Of a stretch of DNA of 64,000 nt, positions 20,061-30,818 are shown in pieces (the stretch's first letter is position 1; each line of letters begins with the position of its first letter). A program made the position numbers and the translations under genes. The notes under the pieces were generated by a model. That model had not been told where the DNA came from and made no database searches. It was given only the letters and a program-made list of their open reading frames with translations. Source of the stretch: an uncultured Candidatus Pelagibacter sp. (GTDB lineage: Bacteria; Pseudomonadota; Alphaproteobacteria; Pelagibacterales; Pelagibacteraceae); assembly GCA_905618905.1 (NCBI GenBank), contig CAJQTH010000008.1, positions 21,051 through 85,050 on the forward strand, given 5' to 3'.

Positions 20061-21658
20061 ACAAAGAACAACTTTTTATATTCGATACAACGCTAAGAGA
20101 TGGAGCTCAAACGCAAGGTGTAGACTTTTCTGTAGATGATAAAATAAAAATTGCTTCAGCATTAGATAATTTAGGCGTTGATTATATTGAAGGTGGGTGG
20201 CCAGGAGCAAACCCTACAGATACAGAATTTTTTCAAAAAAAACATTCATTTAATAATGCTAAACTAACATCTTTTGGTATGACTAAAAGAACTGGTCGTA
20301 GTGCAGATAATGATTTAGGCCTATCAGCACTTTTAAATTCAAACACACCAGCAGTTTGTATTGTTGGAAAATCGTGGGATTTTCATGTTGATATAGCTCT
20401 TGGTATTTCTAATGAAGAAAACTTAGAAAATATCAAAGAGACAGCGAAACACTTTGTTAAAGAGAATAAAGAATTCATGTTTGATGCAGAGCATTTCTTT
20501 GATGGATACAAAGCTAATCCAAATTATGCTTTATCATGCCTTAAAGCAGCATTTGATGAAGGAGCAAGGTGGATTGTCTTATGCGATACTAATGGTGGAA
20601 CCTTACCTCATGAAGTTACAAAAATTGTTACAGAAGTTTCTAAAATTATCCCTGGGAAAAATTTAGGTATACATGCTCACAATGATACAGGTAATGCTGT
20701 TGCTAATTCTTTAGCTGCAGTCTGGGCTGGGGTTAGACAGGTGCAAGGAACCATCAATGGTTTAGGTGAAAGATGTGGTAATGCAAATTTAATGTCATTA
20801 ATTCCCACTTTTTTTTTAAAGAAAGATTTTGCAACTAAATTTCAATTAAAAATTAAACCAGATAATATTAAAAAATTAACAGAATGTTCTAGGTTATTAG
20901 ATGAGATTTTAAATAGAAAACCCAACAAACATCTTCCATATGTTGGTGCTGCTGCTTTTTCTCATAAAGGAGGTCTTCACGTTTCAGCTGTTCAAAAAGA
21001 TCCAAGAACATATGAGCATATTAATCCTGAAGAAGTTGGAAACTCTAGAAATATTGTAGTTTCTGATCAATCTGGAAAATCAAATATAATTTCAAGATTA
21101 AGAACTATTGGTATTGAAATAGAAGAAAGTGATCCTAAAATTAGAAAACTTTTAGATGAAGTAAAAGACAGAGAATTTATTGGTTATAGTTATGATGGAG
21201 CTGACGCATCTTTTGAATTATTAGCAAGAAGAATTATCAGCAAAATACCAAGATATATATCAATTAAAGAATATGATGTTTCTGTCAAAAAAGATTCATC
21301 AGGAACAATTGTTTCTTTAGCAAAAGCACAGCTTGAAGTTGATGGTGAAAAAATTATGTGTACTGGTGAAGGAAATGGTCCAGTTAATGCATTAGATAAT
21401 GCCATTAGACAAAATGTAGATCGATTAAACAAATATTCAAAATATTTGAAAGATCTAAAATTAGTTGATTATAAAGTTAGAATTTTAAATACAGGTACAG
21501 AAGCGATTACTAGAGTTTCAATTGAAAGCACTGACTCAAAAGGTAAAAATTGGTTTACCATTGGTGTCTCAGCAAATATAATTGATGCTTCATTAAAAGC
21601 ATTGGTTGATAGTTTGGATTACAAATTATTTAAAGATAATGCTCCAGCAAGTCTTTAA
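20057..21658 (+). CDS. cimA: citramalate synthase (2-isopropylmalate synthase family)
   Basis: FDTTLRDGAQTQGV; long LeuA-dimer-like C-terminus; ATGA overlap with cysS stop. Confidence 0.88.
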   Translation: MNKEQLFIFDTTLRDGAQTQGVDFSVDDKIKIASALDNLGVDYIEGGWPGANPTDTEFFQKKHSFNNAKLTSFGMTKRTGRSADNDLGLSALLNSNTPAVCIVGKSWDFHVDIALGISNEENLENIKETAKHFVKENKEFMFDAEHFFDGYKANPNYALSCLKAAFDEGARWIVLCDTNGGTLPHEVTKIVTEVSKIIPGKNLGIHAHNDTGNAVANSLAAVWAGVRQVQGTINGLGERCGNANLMSLIPTFFLKKDFATKFQLKIKPDNIKKLTECSRLLDEILNRKPNKHLPYVGAAAFSHKGGLHVSAVQKDPRTYEHINPEEVGNSRNIVVSDQSGKSNIISRLRTIGIEIEESDPKIRKLLDEVKDREFIGYSYDGADASFELLARRIISKIPRYISIKEYDVSVKKDSSGTIVSLAKAQLEVDGEKIMCTGEGNGPVNALDNAIRQNVDRLNKYSKYLKDLKLVDYKVRILNTGTEAITRVSIESTDSKGKNWFTIGVSANIIDASLKALVDSLDYKLFKDNAPASL

Positions 21659-22371
21659 TGTCATTCAATAATATTTCATTTATTTTACATCAACCTCAAT
21701 TATCTGAAAATATTGGAGCTTGTGCTAGATCTATTAAAAACTTTAACTTTAAAAAGTTAGTTATTGTTAAACCAAAGCCTATTTTTCCAAATGATAAAAT
21801 TCTAGCAACATCTGTTGGTGCAAAAGATCTAATTATTAATGCTAAAGTATATGAAACTTTAGAATCTGCTGTAAAAAAAGTTGATTATGTTATTGCAACA
21901 TCTGCAAGATTTAGAAATAAAAACATTAAACACATTACTTTAGAAGATTTAAAAAAGATTGATTTTAATAAAAAGATTGCTTTTTTATTTGGTTCAGAAG
22001 CGTCTGGCTTATCCAATAATGAGATTAGTTATGCTAATTATACTATGCAAATACCAACTAACCCTGATTTTAAATCTTTAAATTTGTCTCACAGTGTCAT
22101 TATTATTGCTCACACAGTAGCAAGTATCATTAAATTAAAGGGTGCAAAGTATTCTAAATCAAAAAAAGTAACTTTAGCCAACAAGAAGGATATTCAGGCA
22201 ATGACTAACCTGTGCATCAAAAAATTAGAGGAAAAACACTTTTTTAAACCTTTGGAGAAGAGACCTATTATGATTGAAAACTTAAGAAGCATTTTTTCTA
22301 AAATGGAGCTTTCAGAGAAAGAAACGCGTATTTTATCCAGTGTATTCGCAAGTTTGTCCAAAAAAGGTTGA
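21658..22371 (+). CDS. TrmJ/TrmH-family (SPOUT) RNA methyltransferase
   Basis: LHQPQLSENIGACARSIKNF, FGSEASGLSN. Confidence 0.87.
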   Translation: MSFNNISFILHQPQLSENIGACARSIKNFNFKKLVIVKPKPIFPNDKILATSVGAKDLIINAKVYETLESAVKKVDYVIATSARFRNKNIKHITLEDLKKIDFNKKIAFLFGSEASGLSNNEISYANYTMQIPTNPDFKSLNLSHSVIIIAHTVASIIKLKGAKYSKSKKVTLANKKDIQAMTNLCIKKLEEKHFFKPLEKRPIMIENLRSIFSKMELSEKETRILSSVFASLSKKG

Positions 22372-22399
22372 TTGACAAAATAATGAGTGAGTTTATAAA
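22372..22399 (+). promoter_or_regulatory. predicted sigma70-type promoter for rpsD
   Basis: TTGACA (22372-22377), 16-nt spacer, TATAAA (22394-22399); rpsD ATG at 22412. Confidence 0.6.
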
Positions 22400-22411
22400 C
22401 CCTCATATCAA

Positions 22412-23029
22412 ATGACAAAAAGAATAAGTGCTAAACACAAAATTGACAGAAGGTTAAAAATTAACCTATGGGGCAGACCTAAAAGTCCCTTTAATAAAAG
22501 AGATTACGGTCCTGGACAGCATGGGCAAGGCAGAAAAGGAAAACCATCTGATTATGGAATTCAGCTACAAGCTAAACAAAAATTAAAAGGTTACTATGGT
22601 AACATAAACGAAAGACAATTTAGAAATATTTATAAAAAAGCTACCATGTTAAAAGGAGATACTGGTGAAAATTTAATTGGATTACTTGAAAGAAGATTAG
22701 ATTCGGTAATTTACAGAGCAAGATTTTCAACAACTGTGTTTTCAGCTAGGCAACTTATTAATCATGGACACGTGAGAGTTAATGGTAAAAAAGTTAATAT
22801 TGGAAGTTACGTTGTTAAAGAAGAAGATATAATTGAAATTAGAGATAAATCTAAACAGTTAGCTATAATTGATATCGCATTAGCTAGCAAAGAAAGAGAA
22901 ACTCCAGAATATATTCACTTAGATGAAAAGAATAAAAAAGTTACTTTCGTAAGAACACCTAAGTTTGATGAAGTTCCTTACCCAGTAGTAATGGAACCTA
23001 ATTTGGTTATTGAATATTATTCAAGATAA
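22412..23029 (+). CDS. rpsD: 30S ribosomal protein S4
   Basis: 205 aa, [12 protein letters not shown]...[20 protein letters not shown]4 domain. Confidence 0.97.
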   Translation: MTKRISAKHKIDRRLKINLWGRPKSPFNKRDYGPGQHGQGRKGKPSDYGIQLQAKQKLKGYYGNINERQFRNIYKKATMLKGDTGENLIGLLERRLDSVIYRARFSTTVFSARQLINHGHVRVNGKKVNIGSYVVKEEDIIEIRDKSKQLAIIDIALASKERETPEYIHLDEKNKKVTFVRTPKFDEVPYPVVMEPNLVIEYYSR

Positions 23030-23038
23030 AAATTCTTG

Positions 23039-23722
23039 ATGAGCAAAATCAACTATGACGGTTTTGAGCTCGAAACGTTCGATAGAGCTAAAAATTTTAG
23101 AAAATATCAAATTTATTATTTAAAAAATTTTATTAAAGATCCATTTTTAGAAGTTGGTGCTGGACAAGGTGGGTTAGTGAATTTATATAAAAAATTTACG
23201 AATGATACAACGCTATTAGAACCGGATAGTAAACTTTTTCACTTATTAACAAAAAAATTTAGAAAAAAAAATATTAAAATAAAAAATCACACTATAGACA
23301 AGATAAGGTCTAAATATCAAACAATAATTTATTTTGATGTTCTTGAACATATTAAAAATGATTTAAAAGAAGTAAAAATAGCCTCAAAAAAAATAAAAAA
23401 AAATGGACGGTTAATTTTTAATGTTCCAGCACATCAGTTATTTTATAATGAATTTGATAAAGCAGTTGGTCATTTTAAAAGATATAATAAAAAAGATTTT
23501 AGGGATATTGAAAAAAAAACTGACTTAAAAATTGAAAAATTAATTTATTATGATTCAATTGGTTTATTGTTCTTAATATTAAACAAGATATTTAAGTTAA
23601 AAGAGACTAATTTAAAAAATAAAATATATTTTTGGAATATGTTAATACCATTATCAAAAATAATTGATAAGCTTACTTTAAATAAATTTGGGAAATCTCT
23701 TCTTTGTGTATTTACAAAATGA
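23039..23722 (+). CDS. class I SAM-dependent methyltransferase
   Basis: EVGAGQGGLVNLY, YFDVLEHIKNDLKE, NVPAHQLFYNEFDKAVGHFKRY. Confidence 0.8.
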   Translation: MSKINYDGFELETFDRAKNFRKYQIYYLKNFIKDPFLEVGAGQGGLVNLYKKFTNDTTLLEPDSKLFHLLTKKFRKKNIKIKNHTIDKIRSKYQTIIYFDVLEHIKNDLKEVKIASKKIKKNGRLIFNVPAHQLFYNEFDKAVGHFKRYNKKDFRDIEKKTDLKIEKLIYYDSIGLLFLILNKIFKLKETNLKNKIYFWNMLIPLSKIIDKLTLNKFGKSLLCVFTK

Positions 23723-25305
23723 TTGATAAAAATAAGCATTTATTTAGGCTTTTTTTTATTATTTATTTATTTATTGGTACCTACTTAAGTTTAACCACTG
23801 GTATATCCCACGATGAATATCACGAACAATTAAATTGGGAAAAAAATATTGAAGGTATTATTAGTTTTTTAAGTACTGGTGAGTACAAAAATTTGATTAA
23901 CTACATTGATAAATATCATGGGATTGGTTTTCATTATATTTCAATACCATTTCAAAAGTTATTTAACGGGATTGTTTATGATATAAATGATATTTCTCAA
24001 TACGGATCTTTACTTGTTGCAAAACATTCGGCTATTTTTTTTATATTCACAATTTCTGGTTATTTTTATTTTTTAATTAACTTCAAAATATCTCAAAATT
24101 TATTGTTCTCAAAAATATCAACGATTATTTATTTACTATATCCATATTTTTTTGGGCATGCACAATTTAATCATAAGGATATTCCATTCTTATCATTTTG
24201 GATTATATGTTCATATTTTTTTCTACATATTATTGAAAATTTATACTTAGACAAAAAGATTAAAATTAAATCACTTTTTTTTCTTTCTTTTTTTTCTGCA
24301 TACTTGGTTAGTATAAGAATTACGGGTTTGATTATTTTTATTCAATATTTTATTGGATTGGTTGTGCTATTTAATTTTAAAAAAATTAAATTTACAAATT
24401 TGATTTCTAAAAATATATCAAATATTTTTATAGCCATATCTTTGTTTCTGATTTTTGTTTATTTCTTAAATCCAATTATGTGGCACAATCCATTTGAAAT
24501 TGTAAATTCATTAAATTGGATGGGTAAATATTATCATAATATTTGTACTCTTACACTTGGTGAATGCATGAAAGCTTTAAATTTACCTTCAAGTTATTAC
24601 TTTATTTGGCTATTCTTTAAGTTACCTATAATTGTGATTTTTGGTTTTTTCTTATTTCCGTTTTGTGAAAATAAAATTTTTAATAATAAAAATGTTTTAG
24701 CACAAATCTACTATTTGATTTTTTTAATTACTCCACTGTTGATTATTTTAATCTTTATACTTAAAGATGTGGCAGTTTATGACGAGATCAGACACGTTAT
24801 GTTTTTGATACCATTAATTTTTATAACCTCATTGTTTAATATTTATATCTTTAATAAAAAGATTTTTTACTCATTATCTTTTTTAACTTTACTATTTTTT
24901 ATTTTAGAAAATGTAACTTTAAAACCATACCAATATACTTGGCTTAATTCTTTTGCTAAATTTACTGACATAGAAAAAAATTTTGAAATTGATTACTGGG
25001 GTATAAGTAATAAAAATTTACAAAAAGAAATAATCAAAGACTCTCAAACAAGAAATTTGAATAAAAATATTTGCGTTTTCGGAGATATTTATACTAAAGA
25101 GTTTTTAAGCAATACTAATTTTAGTTGTTTTAAAAACTATTCAGCAATTGATGCTGAAAAGAATAGACCTTTCTATGCATATAAAAATGTTAGGAACGTT
25201 AAAAGATCTGACCCTAAAGATTGTGAGTTAATTTGGAATGAAGGTTATAAGTATACTTTTTATAAAAAAAAAGTTAGCACAGCAACTTTGTGGTTCTGTG
25301 ATTAG
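23719..25305 (+). CDS. multi-pass membrane glycosyltransferase-like protein (ArnT/PMT-like topology)
   Basis: ~528 aa, many TM segments, N-terminal GISHDEYHE loop and FGHAQFNHKDIPF as in GT-C enzymes. Confidence 0.6.
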   Translation: MIDKNKHLFRLFFIIYLFIGTYLSLTTGISHDEYHEQLNWEKNIEGIISFLSTGEYKNLINYIDKYHGIGFHYISIPFQKLFNGIVYDINDISQYGSLLVAKHSAIFFIFTISGYFYFLINFKISQNLLFSKISTIIYLLYPYFFGHAQFNHKDIPFLSFWIICSYFFLHIIENLYLDKKIKIKSLFFLSFFSAYLVSIRITGLIIFIQYFIGLVVLFNFKKIKFTNLISKNISNIFIAISLFLIFVYFLNPIMWHNPFEIVNSLNWMGKYYHNICTLTLGECMKALNLPSSYYFIWLFFKLPIIVIFGFFLFPFCENKIFNNKNVLAQIYYLIFLITPLLIILIFILKDVAVYDEIRHVMFLIPLIFITSLFNIYIFNKKIFYSLSFLTLLFFILENVTLKPYQYTWLNSFAKFTDIEKNFEIDYWGISNKNLQKEIIKDSQTRNLNKNICVFGDIYTKEFLSNTNFSCFKNYSAIDAEKNRPFYAYKNVRNVKRSDPKDCELIWNEGYKYTFYKKKVSTATLWFCD

Positions 25306-25571
25306 TTTTTACTAGCTTCTTCTAATTCTTTTTTTATTTTTTTTAAAAAAGCATCAATTAATTTAGCATCTTCTTTTGAAAGATATCTTTCTTTTTTAAT
25401 GCCTTTGTTAATTTCTTCTCTCATCTTATTGACGCTTTCTTTACGTCCTTCTTTAGATGTGAAATTGTTTAGTTGATTAGAGTATTTGCTTATTTGTTTT
25501 CCTATAGTGAACTCATAAATAAGTATTACTGCTATCACAGAAATTATTATTTTGTATATAAAAGATTTCAC
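25302..25571 (-). CDS. hypothetical single-TM protein
   Basis: 89 aa, N-terminal hydrophobic anchor, charged C-terminus. Confidence 0.5.
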   Translation of the reverse strand: MKSFIYKIIISVIAVILIYEFTIGKQISKYSNQLNNFTSKEGRKESVNKMREEINKGIKKERYLSKEDAKLIDAFLKKIKKELEEASKN

Positions 25572-25579
25572 TTAGTCTT

Positions 25580-25750
25580 TTTTCTTAAAATTAATTCCTT
25601 TTTTCTCAAGTACTTTCTTGAGTTCACCGTTTTCATACATTTCCTTAACGATGTCACAGCCATCAATAATTTCACCTATTGCTCCATTGTTTTAATTGCT
25701 AATACATGAAATTTGTTGCTCATTTTTTTTTAAAGAATTATATACCATTA
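25580..25750 (-). pseudogene. fused relic of grxD 3' end and bolA 3' end
   Basis: Near-identical to 27132-~27230 (grxD end) then directly to ~27465-27535 (bolA end), with the ~230 nt between them deleted. Confidence 0.85.
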
Positions 25751-25933
25751 ATTATATTGTTAATCAAATTAGGAAAGTTACTTTTATGAAGATATCAGTG
25801 CTAAACTCATTAAAAAAACATTTTATTTATTTTCTAAAAAAACCTCAATATAATTAAGAAATAATCCTGGATGTATTTAATATAAATTTATCATATATTT
25901 TAGTTTATGAAAAAACTTTTTATGAAAGTTTAA

Positions 25934-27124
25934 ATGCAGCTAGCAAGATATTTAGATAATTTATTTCAGAAAGATGGCTTTCTATTAATCGATGCAAATT
26001 CGAATAAATACATCATAGGCTCACCAAAAAATAAAACTCCAATTACAGTTAAGATTTTAGATAAAAACCTGCATTATAAATTATTATTTCGTCCAGATTT
26101 ATATTTTGGAGAGGCTTATTCTAATGGAGATATAAAAATCGAAAACGGAAGTTTGTCTGATTTTTTAGATATAGCACTTATGAATATTGGAAGAGATGAG
26201 TTAAATTTTTTTAGTATGCTGATTAATAAATTTTATGGTTCTTATAGATATTTAACAAATTTTAATTTTATAAAAAAATCTAAAATGAATGTTGCTCATC
26301 ACTATGATCTTTCAGATGATTTATACAGTCTATTTTTAGATCCCAAAAAACAATATTCATGCGGATATTTTAAAAATAAAAATGATACTCTAGAAGATGC
26401 TCAAAATAATAAGATCCAACACATAATAAAAAAACTAAACATACAACCAAATCAAAAAGTTCTTGATATAGGTTGTGGATGGGGATCTTTAGCTATAGAT
26501 ATTGCCAAAAATACAAATTGTGAAGTTACCGGAATTACTTTATCTGAAAATCAGTTTAACCATTGTGTTAAAAAAGCTAAAGAGCTTAATTTAGAAAATC
26601 AAGTTACTTTTAAACTATTAGATTACCGTCAACTTGATGAAAAATTTGATAGAATTGTAAGTGTTGGAATGTTTGAGCACGTAGGTAGGAAATTTTATAA
26701 AAATTTTTTTATGAAAATTCACAAGTTGCTTAATAATGACGGTGTTTCATTGGTGCATACTATTGGTTCAGTTAATCCCCCTAGAGACCCGCACCCCTGG
26801 ATAACGAAATATATTTTTCCAGGTGGTTATACACCGAGTCTGAGTGAAGTAGTAACACCTATAGAAAAAGCTGGATTAATTGTATCTGATATAGAAGTTC
26901 TTAAATTACATTATTCTCATACTCTAAGACACTGGAAGGAAAATTGTATAAAAAATAAAATCCAAATAACCAACATGTTTGATGAAAAATTTTTTAGGAT
27001 GTGGGAATTTTATTTAGCCAGTTGTGAAAGTGCTTTTAAATGGGGAGACCAAGTTGTTTATCAGTTCCAATTAACAAAGAATTTTATGTCAACACCCAAT
27101 ACTAGAGATTATATTTATAAGTAA
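25934..27124 (+). CDS. cfa: cyclopropane-fatty-acyl-phospholipid synthase family protein
   Basis: 396 aa; HHYDLSDDLYSLFLDPKKQYSCGYF, LDIGCGWGSLAIDIA. Confidence 0.92.
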   Translation: MQLARYLDNLFQKDGFLLIDANSNKYIIGSPKNKTPITVKILDKNLHYKLLFRPDLYFGEAYSNGDIKIENGSLSDFLDIALMNIGRDELNFFSMLINKFYGSYRYLTNFNFIKKSKMNVAHHYDLSDDLYSLFLDPKKQYSCGYFKNKNDTLEDAQNNKIQHIIKKLNIQPNQKVLDIGCGWGSLAIDIAKNTNCEVTGITLSENQFNHCVKKAKELNLENQVTFKLLDYRQLDEKFDRIVSVGMFEHVGRKFYKNFFMKIHKLLNNDGVSLVHTIGSVNPPRDPHPWITKYIFPGGYTPSLSEVVTPIEKAGLIVSDIEVLKLHYSHTLRHWKENCIKNKIQITNMFDEKFFRMWEFYLASCESAFKWGDQVVYQFQLTKNFMSTPNTRDYIYK

Positions 27125-27128
27125 TAAT

Positions 27129-27461
27129 TTATTTCTTAAAATTAATTCCTTTATTCTCAAGTACTTTCTTGAGTTCACCGTTTTCATACATTTCCTTAAC
27201 GATGTCACAGCCACCAATAAATTCACCTTTGATGTAAATTTGCGGAATAGTAGGCCAGTCGCTAAATTCTTTTATACCTTCTCTTAAAGCTTGAGATTCA
27301 AGAACATTGATCCCCTTATAATTTACTTCTAAAATTTTTAACATATTTGATGTAGCCATAGAAAATCCACACTGAGGAGCATCTGGTGTTCCTTTCATAA
27401 ACAAACATACTTCGTTAGTATCAATATGACTTTGAATTAAATTTTTTGTGCTATCGTCCAT
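27129..27461 (-). CDS. grxD: monothiol glutaredoxin (Grx4 family)
   Basis: MKGTPDAPQCGFS, WPTIPQIYIKGEFIGGCDI. Confidence 0.94.
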   Translation of the reverse strand: MDDSTKNLIQSHIDTNEVCLFMKGTPDAPQCGFSMATSNMLKILEVNYKGINVLESQALREGIKEFSDWPTIPQIYIKGEFIGGCDIVKEMYENGELKKVLENKGINFKK

Positions 27462-27691
27462 TATTGTTCCTTTGTTTTAATTGCTAATGCGTGAAGTTCG
27501 TTGCCCATTTTTCCTTTTAGAGAATTATATACCATTTTGTGTTGTTCAATTTTGCTTTTTCCAGAAAATTGACTTGAAGTAATTGTTGCTGAGTAGTGAT
27601 TGCTATCTCCTGCTAAATCCTGAATTTCTATTATAGCATCTGGTAAAGCTTCTTTAATAAGTGTTTCAACTTCTTTTATATCCATTGCCAT
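27461..27691 (-). CDS. bolA: BolA-family protein
   Basis: 76 aa; DLAGDSNHYSATITSSQFSGKSKIEQHKMVY...HALAIKT. Confidence 0.92.
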   Translation of the reverse strand: MAMDIKEVETLIKEALPDAIIEIQDLAGDSNHYSATITSSQFSGKSKIEQHKMVYNSLKGKMGNELHALAIKTKEQ

Positions 27692-27692
27692 T

Positions 27693-29885
27693 TTAATTGT
27701 CCATATAGTTAGGTAGCCAATTTGTATGTGATTTAATCAAATCGTCAATTGATACTTTTGTCTTATCATCGATTATTAAATTATTGTCATTTACTGATCC
27801 AAGTTCATCAAAATGTACTGAGTTATCTTGAAGTATCTTAGTAGCACTTTTTAGGTCAACTTTACTAATTTCTACAATATATCTTCCTTGGTCTTCACCA
27901 AATAAGTATTCGATCTGATTAATTAAATAATTTGGTTTCTTTAGGGTTACACCTTTTTTACCTTTAATGCACATTTTAGAAAGAGCGATAATTATACCCC
28001 CTAAAGAGACATCATGTGCTGATTTAATAAATTTTTTATCAATAAGTTTTAATATTGTTTCACCATTATTCTTTTCATTGAAAAGATTAATTTCAGGAGG
28101 TGGTCCATTTTTTTCATTTAAAATATCTCTAGCAAATAAGCTTTGATCTAAGTAGCCCTCGGTTTTACCAACAACTAAAAGTATATTATCAGTTTCTTTT
28201 AAATCCATTGTAACCATGTTCTTGTAATCTTTAATTAATCCAATACCGCCAATAGCAGGGGTGGGTTTGATACCAATATCTTTAGTTTGGTTATAGAAAG
28301 AAACATTTCCAGACACCACTGGAAACTCTAAGTAAGCACTTGCTTCACCTAAACCTTGAACGCATTCTACAAACTCACCCATATTTTCTTCATTTTCAGG
28401 ACTACCAAAATTTAAACAATTAGTAATTGCAATTGGTTTCGCACCAACAGAAATTAAATTTCTCCAACTTTCACACACAATTTGTTTTCCGCCACTTAAA
28501 GGGTGAGCCCAACAATATATTGCTGATGAGTCAACAGATGCTGCAACAGCTTTATTAGTTGCATGAACTCTAACGACACCTGCATCTCCACCAGGTTTTT
28601 GAATAGTATCACCCATAACAGTATGATCATACTGTTGCCAAATCCATTCTTTACTACAAATATTTGGGTTGGATAATATTTTGTTTAAAATATTTTTTAC
28701 TTTTAAAGTTTTAAATAGCTCTTTATTAATTTTAATTCTTTTAGGTAATTTAGTTTTTTTCCATTTCCGGTCATACATAGGTGAGTTTTCAACCAATGTA
28801 TCAACAGGAATATCTGCAACTTTTTCTTTATCAAAATAAAGTTCAATTTTTTTACTTTTTGTTGTTTTACCAATTATAGCGAAGTCCAAATTCCATTTAT
28901 CAAATATTTTTTTAGCGATTTCTTCTTTGCCGCTCTCTAAAACAATAAGCATTCGCTCTTGGCTTTCTGATAACATGATTTCATAAGGTGTCATGTTTGC
29001 TTCTCTACAAGGAACTTTATTTAAATTAATTTCAATTCCTAAATTTCCTTTTGAAGCCATCTCGATACTTGAAGAGGTTAAACCTGCGGCACCCATATCT
29101 TGAATCGCTATAATCGAGTCTCCTGCCATCAACTCTAAGCAGGCTTCTAGTAAAAGTTTTTCAGTAAAGGGGTCACCAACTTGAACAGTTGGTTTCTTTT
29201 CCTCAATTTTATCATCAAAAGAGGCTGAGGCCATACTTGCACCGTGTATTCCATCTCTACCAGTTTTTGATCCAACGTAGATTACAGGTTTATTTAAACC
29301 AGCTGCTTTTGAATAGAAAATTTTACCCTTTTTAACAAGACCTAAAGTCATTGCGTTTACTAAGATATTACCATTATAAGACTCGTCAAAACTAGTTTGA
29401 CCAGCAATCGTTGGAACTCCCATGCAATTACCGTACCCACCTATACCGTGAACAACGCCGCGCAATAAATTTTTAGTTTTTTTATGTTGAGGTGAACCAA
29501 AATGAATTGAGTTTAAATTTGCTATTGGCCTTGCACCCATCGTAAAGACATCTCTCATAATACCACCAACGCCAGTTGCCGCACCTTGATAGGGTTCAAT
29601 AAATGAAGGGTGATTATGACTTTCGATTTTAAATACAATTGCATCACCATCACCAATATCAACAACGCCGGCATTTTCACCAGGTCCTTGAATTACATTT
29701 TTTCCTTTAGTGGGTAAATTTTTAAGATGAAATCTCGAAGATTTATAGGAACAATGCTCATTCCACATTGCTGAAAAAATACCTAATTCAGTAATATTAG
29801 GAACTCTTTTTAATAAATCACAAATTTTTTTATACTCATCTTTTTTTAAACCATGATCTATTGCAAGTTGTTCGTTAACTATCAT
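27693..29885 (-). CDS. purL: phosphoribosylformylglycinamidine synthase, large subunit
   Basis: 730 aa; [20 protein letters not shown]. Confidence 0.97.
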   Translation of the reverse strand: MIVNEQLAIDHGLKKDEYKKICDLLKRVPNITELGIFSAMWNEHCSYKSSRFHLKNLPTKGKNVIQGPGENAGVVDIGDGDAIVFKIESHNHPSFIEPYQGAATGVGGIMRDVFTMGARPIANLNSIHFGSPQHKKTKNLLRGVVHGIGGYGNCMGVPTIAGQTSFDESYNGNILVNAMTLGLVKKGKIFYSKAAGLNKPVIYVGSKTGRDGIHGASMASASFDDKIEEKKPTVQVGDPFTEKLLLEACLELMAGDSIIAIQDMGAAGLTSSSIEMASKGNLGIEINLNKVPCREANMTPYEIMLSESQERMLIVLESGKEEIAKKIFDKWNLDFAIIGKTTKSKKIELYFDKEKVADIPVDTLVENSPMYDRKWKKTKLPKRIKINKELFKTLKVKNILNKILSNPNICSKEWIWQQYDHTVMGDTIQKPGGDAGVVRVHATNKAVAASVDSSAIYCWAHPLSGGKQIVCESWRNLISVGAKPIAITNCLNFGSPENEENMGEFVECVQGLGEASAYLEFPVVSGNVSFYNQTKDIGIKPTPAIGGIGLIKDYKNMVTMDLKETDNILLVVGKTEGYLDQSLFARDILNEKNGPPPEINLFNEKNNGETILKLIDKKFIKSAHDVSLGGIIIALSKMCIKGKKGVTLKKPNYLINQIEYLFGEDQGRYIVEISKVDLKSATKILQDNSVHFDELGSVNDNNLIIDDKTKVSIDDLIKSHTNWLPNYMDN

Positions 29886-30568
29886 TATTTTAAATTATTA
29901 ATTAAGTTTTCAAAAAATATTGAACCATCTTCACCTGATAGAGCAGGGTCTATCATTCTTTCAGGATGAGGCATCATCCCTAAAACATTTTTTTGTTTAT
30001 TAAATATGCCTGCTATATTTTGCAATGAACCATTAGGATTAGATTGTTCATTAACAATTCCATTTTCATCTGAATAAAATAAAGCTATTTGGCTATTGTC
30101 ATTAATTTCTCTAATTTGCTCATTAGAACAAAAATAATTTCCTTCATTGTGAGCTATATGAAATTCATAAACATCTTTTTTATCATCTTTAAAATAAGAG
30201 TTATCTTTATTGTTAGCTTTAACAAAAACATTTTTGCAAATAAATTCTAGGTATTTATTTCTAAGCAGCACACCTGGTAACAAGCCAGATTCAACTAGAA
30301 TTTGAAAACCATTGCATATCCCCATAACTTTACCGCCACCTTGAGCAAAGTTTAAAACAGATTTCATAATTTTGGATTTTGATGCCATACTTCCACATCT
30401 AAGATAGTCTCCATATGAAAAACCACCTGGTAAAACTACCAAATCACTTTTTGGAAGTTCTACATCATCATGCCAAACCATTTTATTTTTAAAACCAAAT
30501 TTTTTCAAAGCAACATCCATGTCTCTATCACAATTAGATCCAGGAAAGGTTATTACGGATGAATGCAT
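29885..30568 (-). CDS. purQ: phosphoribosylformylglycinamidine synthase, glutaminase subunit
   Basis: [24 protein letters not shown]. Confidence 0.97.
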   Translation of the reverse strand: MHSSVITFPGSNCDRDMDVALKKFGFKNKMVWHDDVELPKSDLVVLPGGFSYGDYLRCGSMASKSKIMKSVLNFAQGGGKVMGICNGFQILVESGLLPGVLLRNKYLEFICKNVFVKANNKDNSYFKDDKKDVYEFHIAHNEGNYFCSNEQIREINDNSQIALFYSDENGIVNEQSNPNGSLQNIAGIFNKQKNVLGMMPHPERMIDPALSGEDGSIFFENLINNLK

Positions 30569-30574
30569 TATTTA

Positions 30575-30817
30575 TTATTGTGATCCAATAATTTTAAAGT
30601 CTTCTATTACTAAATTGGCTAAAAGTTTTTTACACATATCTTCAACTTTTGCTTCAGCTTTTTTTTGATCATTTTCTTTTGTATCAATTTCAAAAAATTT
30701 TCCTTGTCTTACTTCATTGATTCCTTCAAATCCCATACCATCTAAAGTTTGATGAATAACTTTACCTTGAGGATCTAAAACATCTTTCTTTAGAGTTATA
30801 ACTACAGATATTTTCAT
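30575..30817 (-). CDS. purS: phosphoribosylformylglycinamidine synthase subunit PurS
   Basis: 80 aa PurS, operon context. Confidence 0.95.
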   Translation of the reverse strand: MKISVVITLKKDVLDPQGKVIHQTLDGMGFEGINEVRQGKFFEIDTKENDQKKAEAKVEDMCKKLLANLVIEDFKIIGSQ

Positions 30818-30818
30818 A

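Noticed and set aside
25473-25709. 78-aa plus-strand ORF
   Set aside because: It is antisense to the 25302-25571 gene and the grxD-bolA relic, with no coding character.
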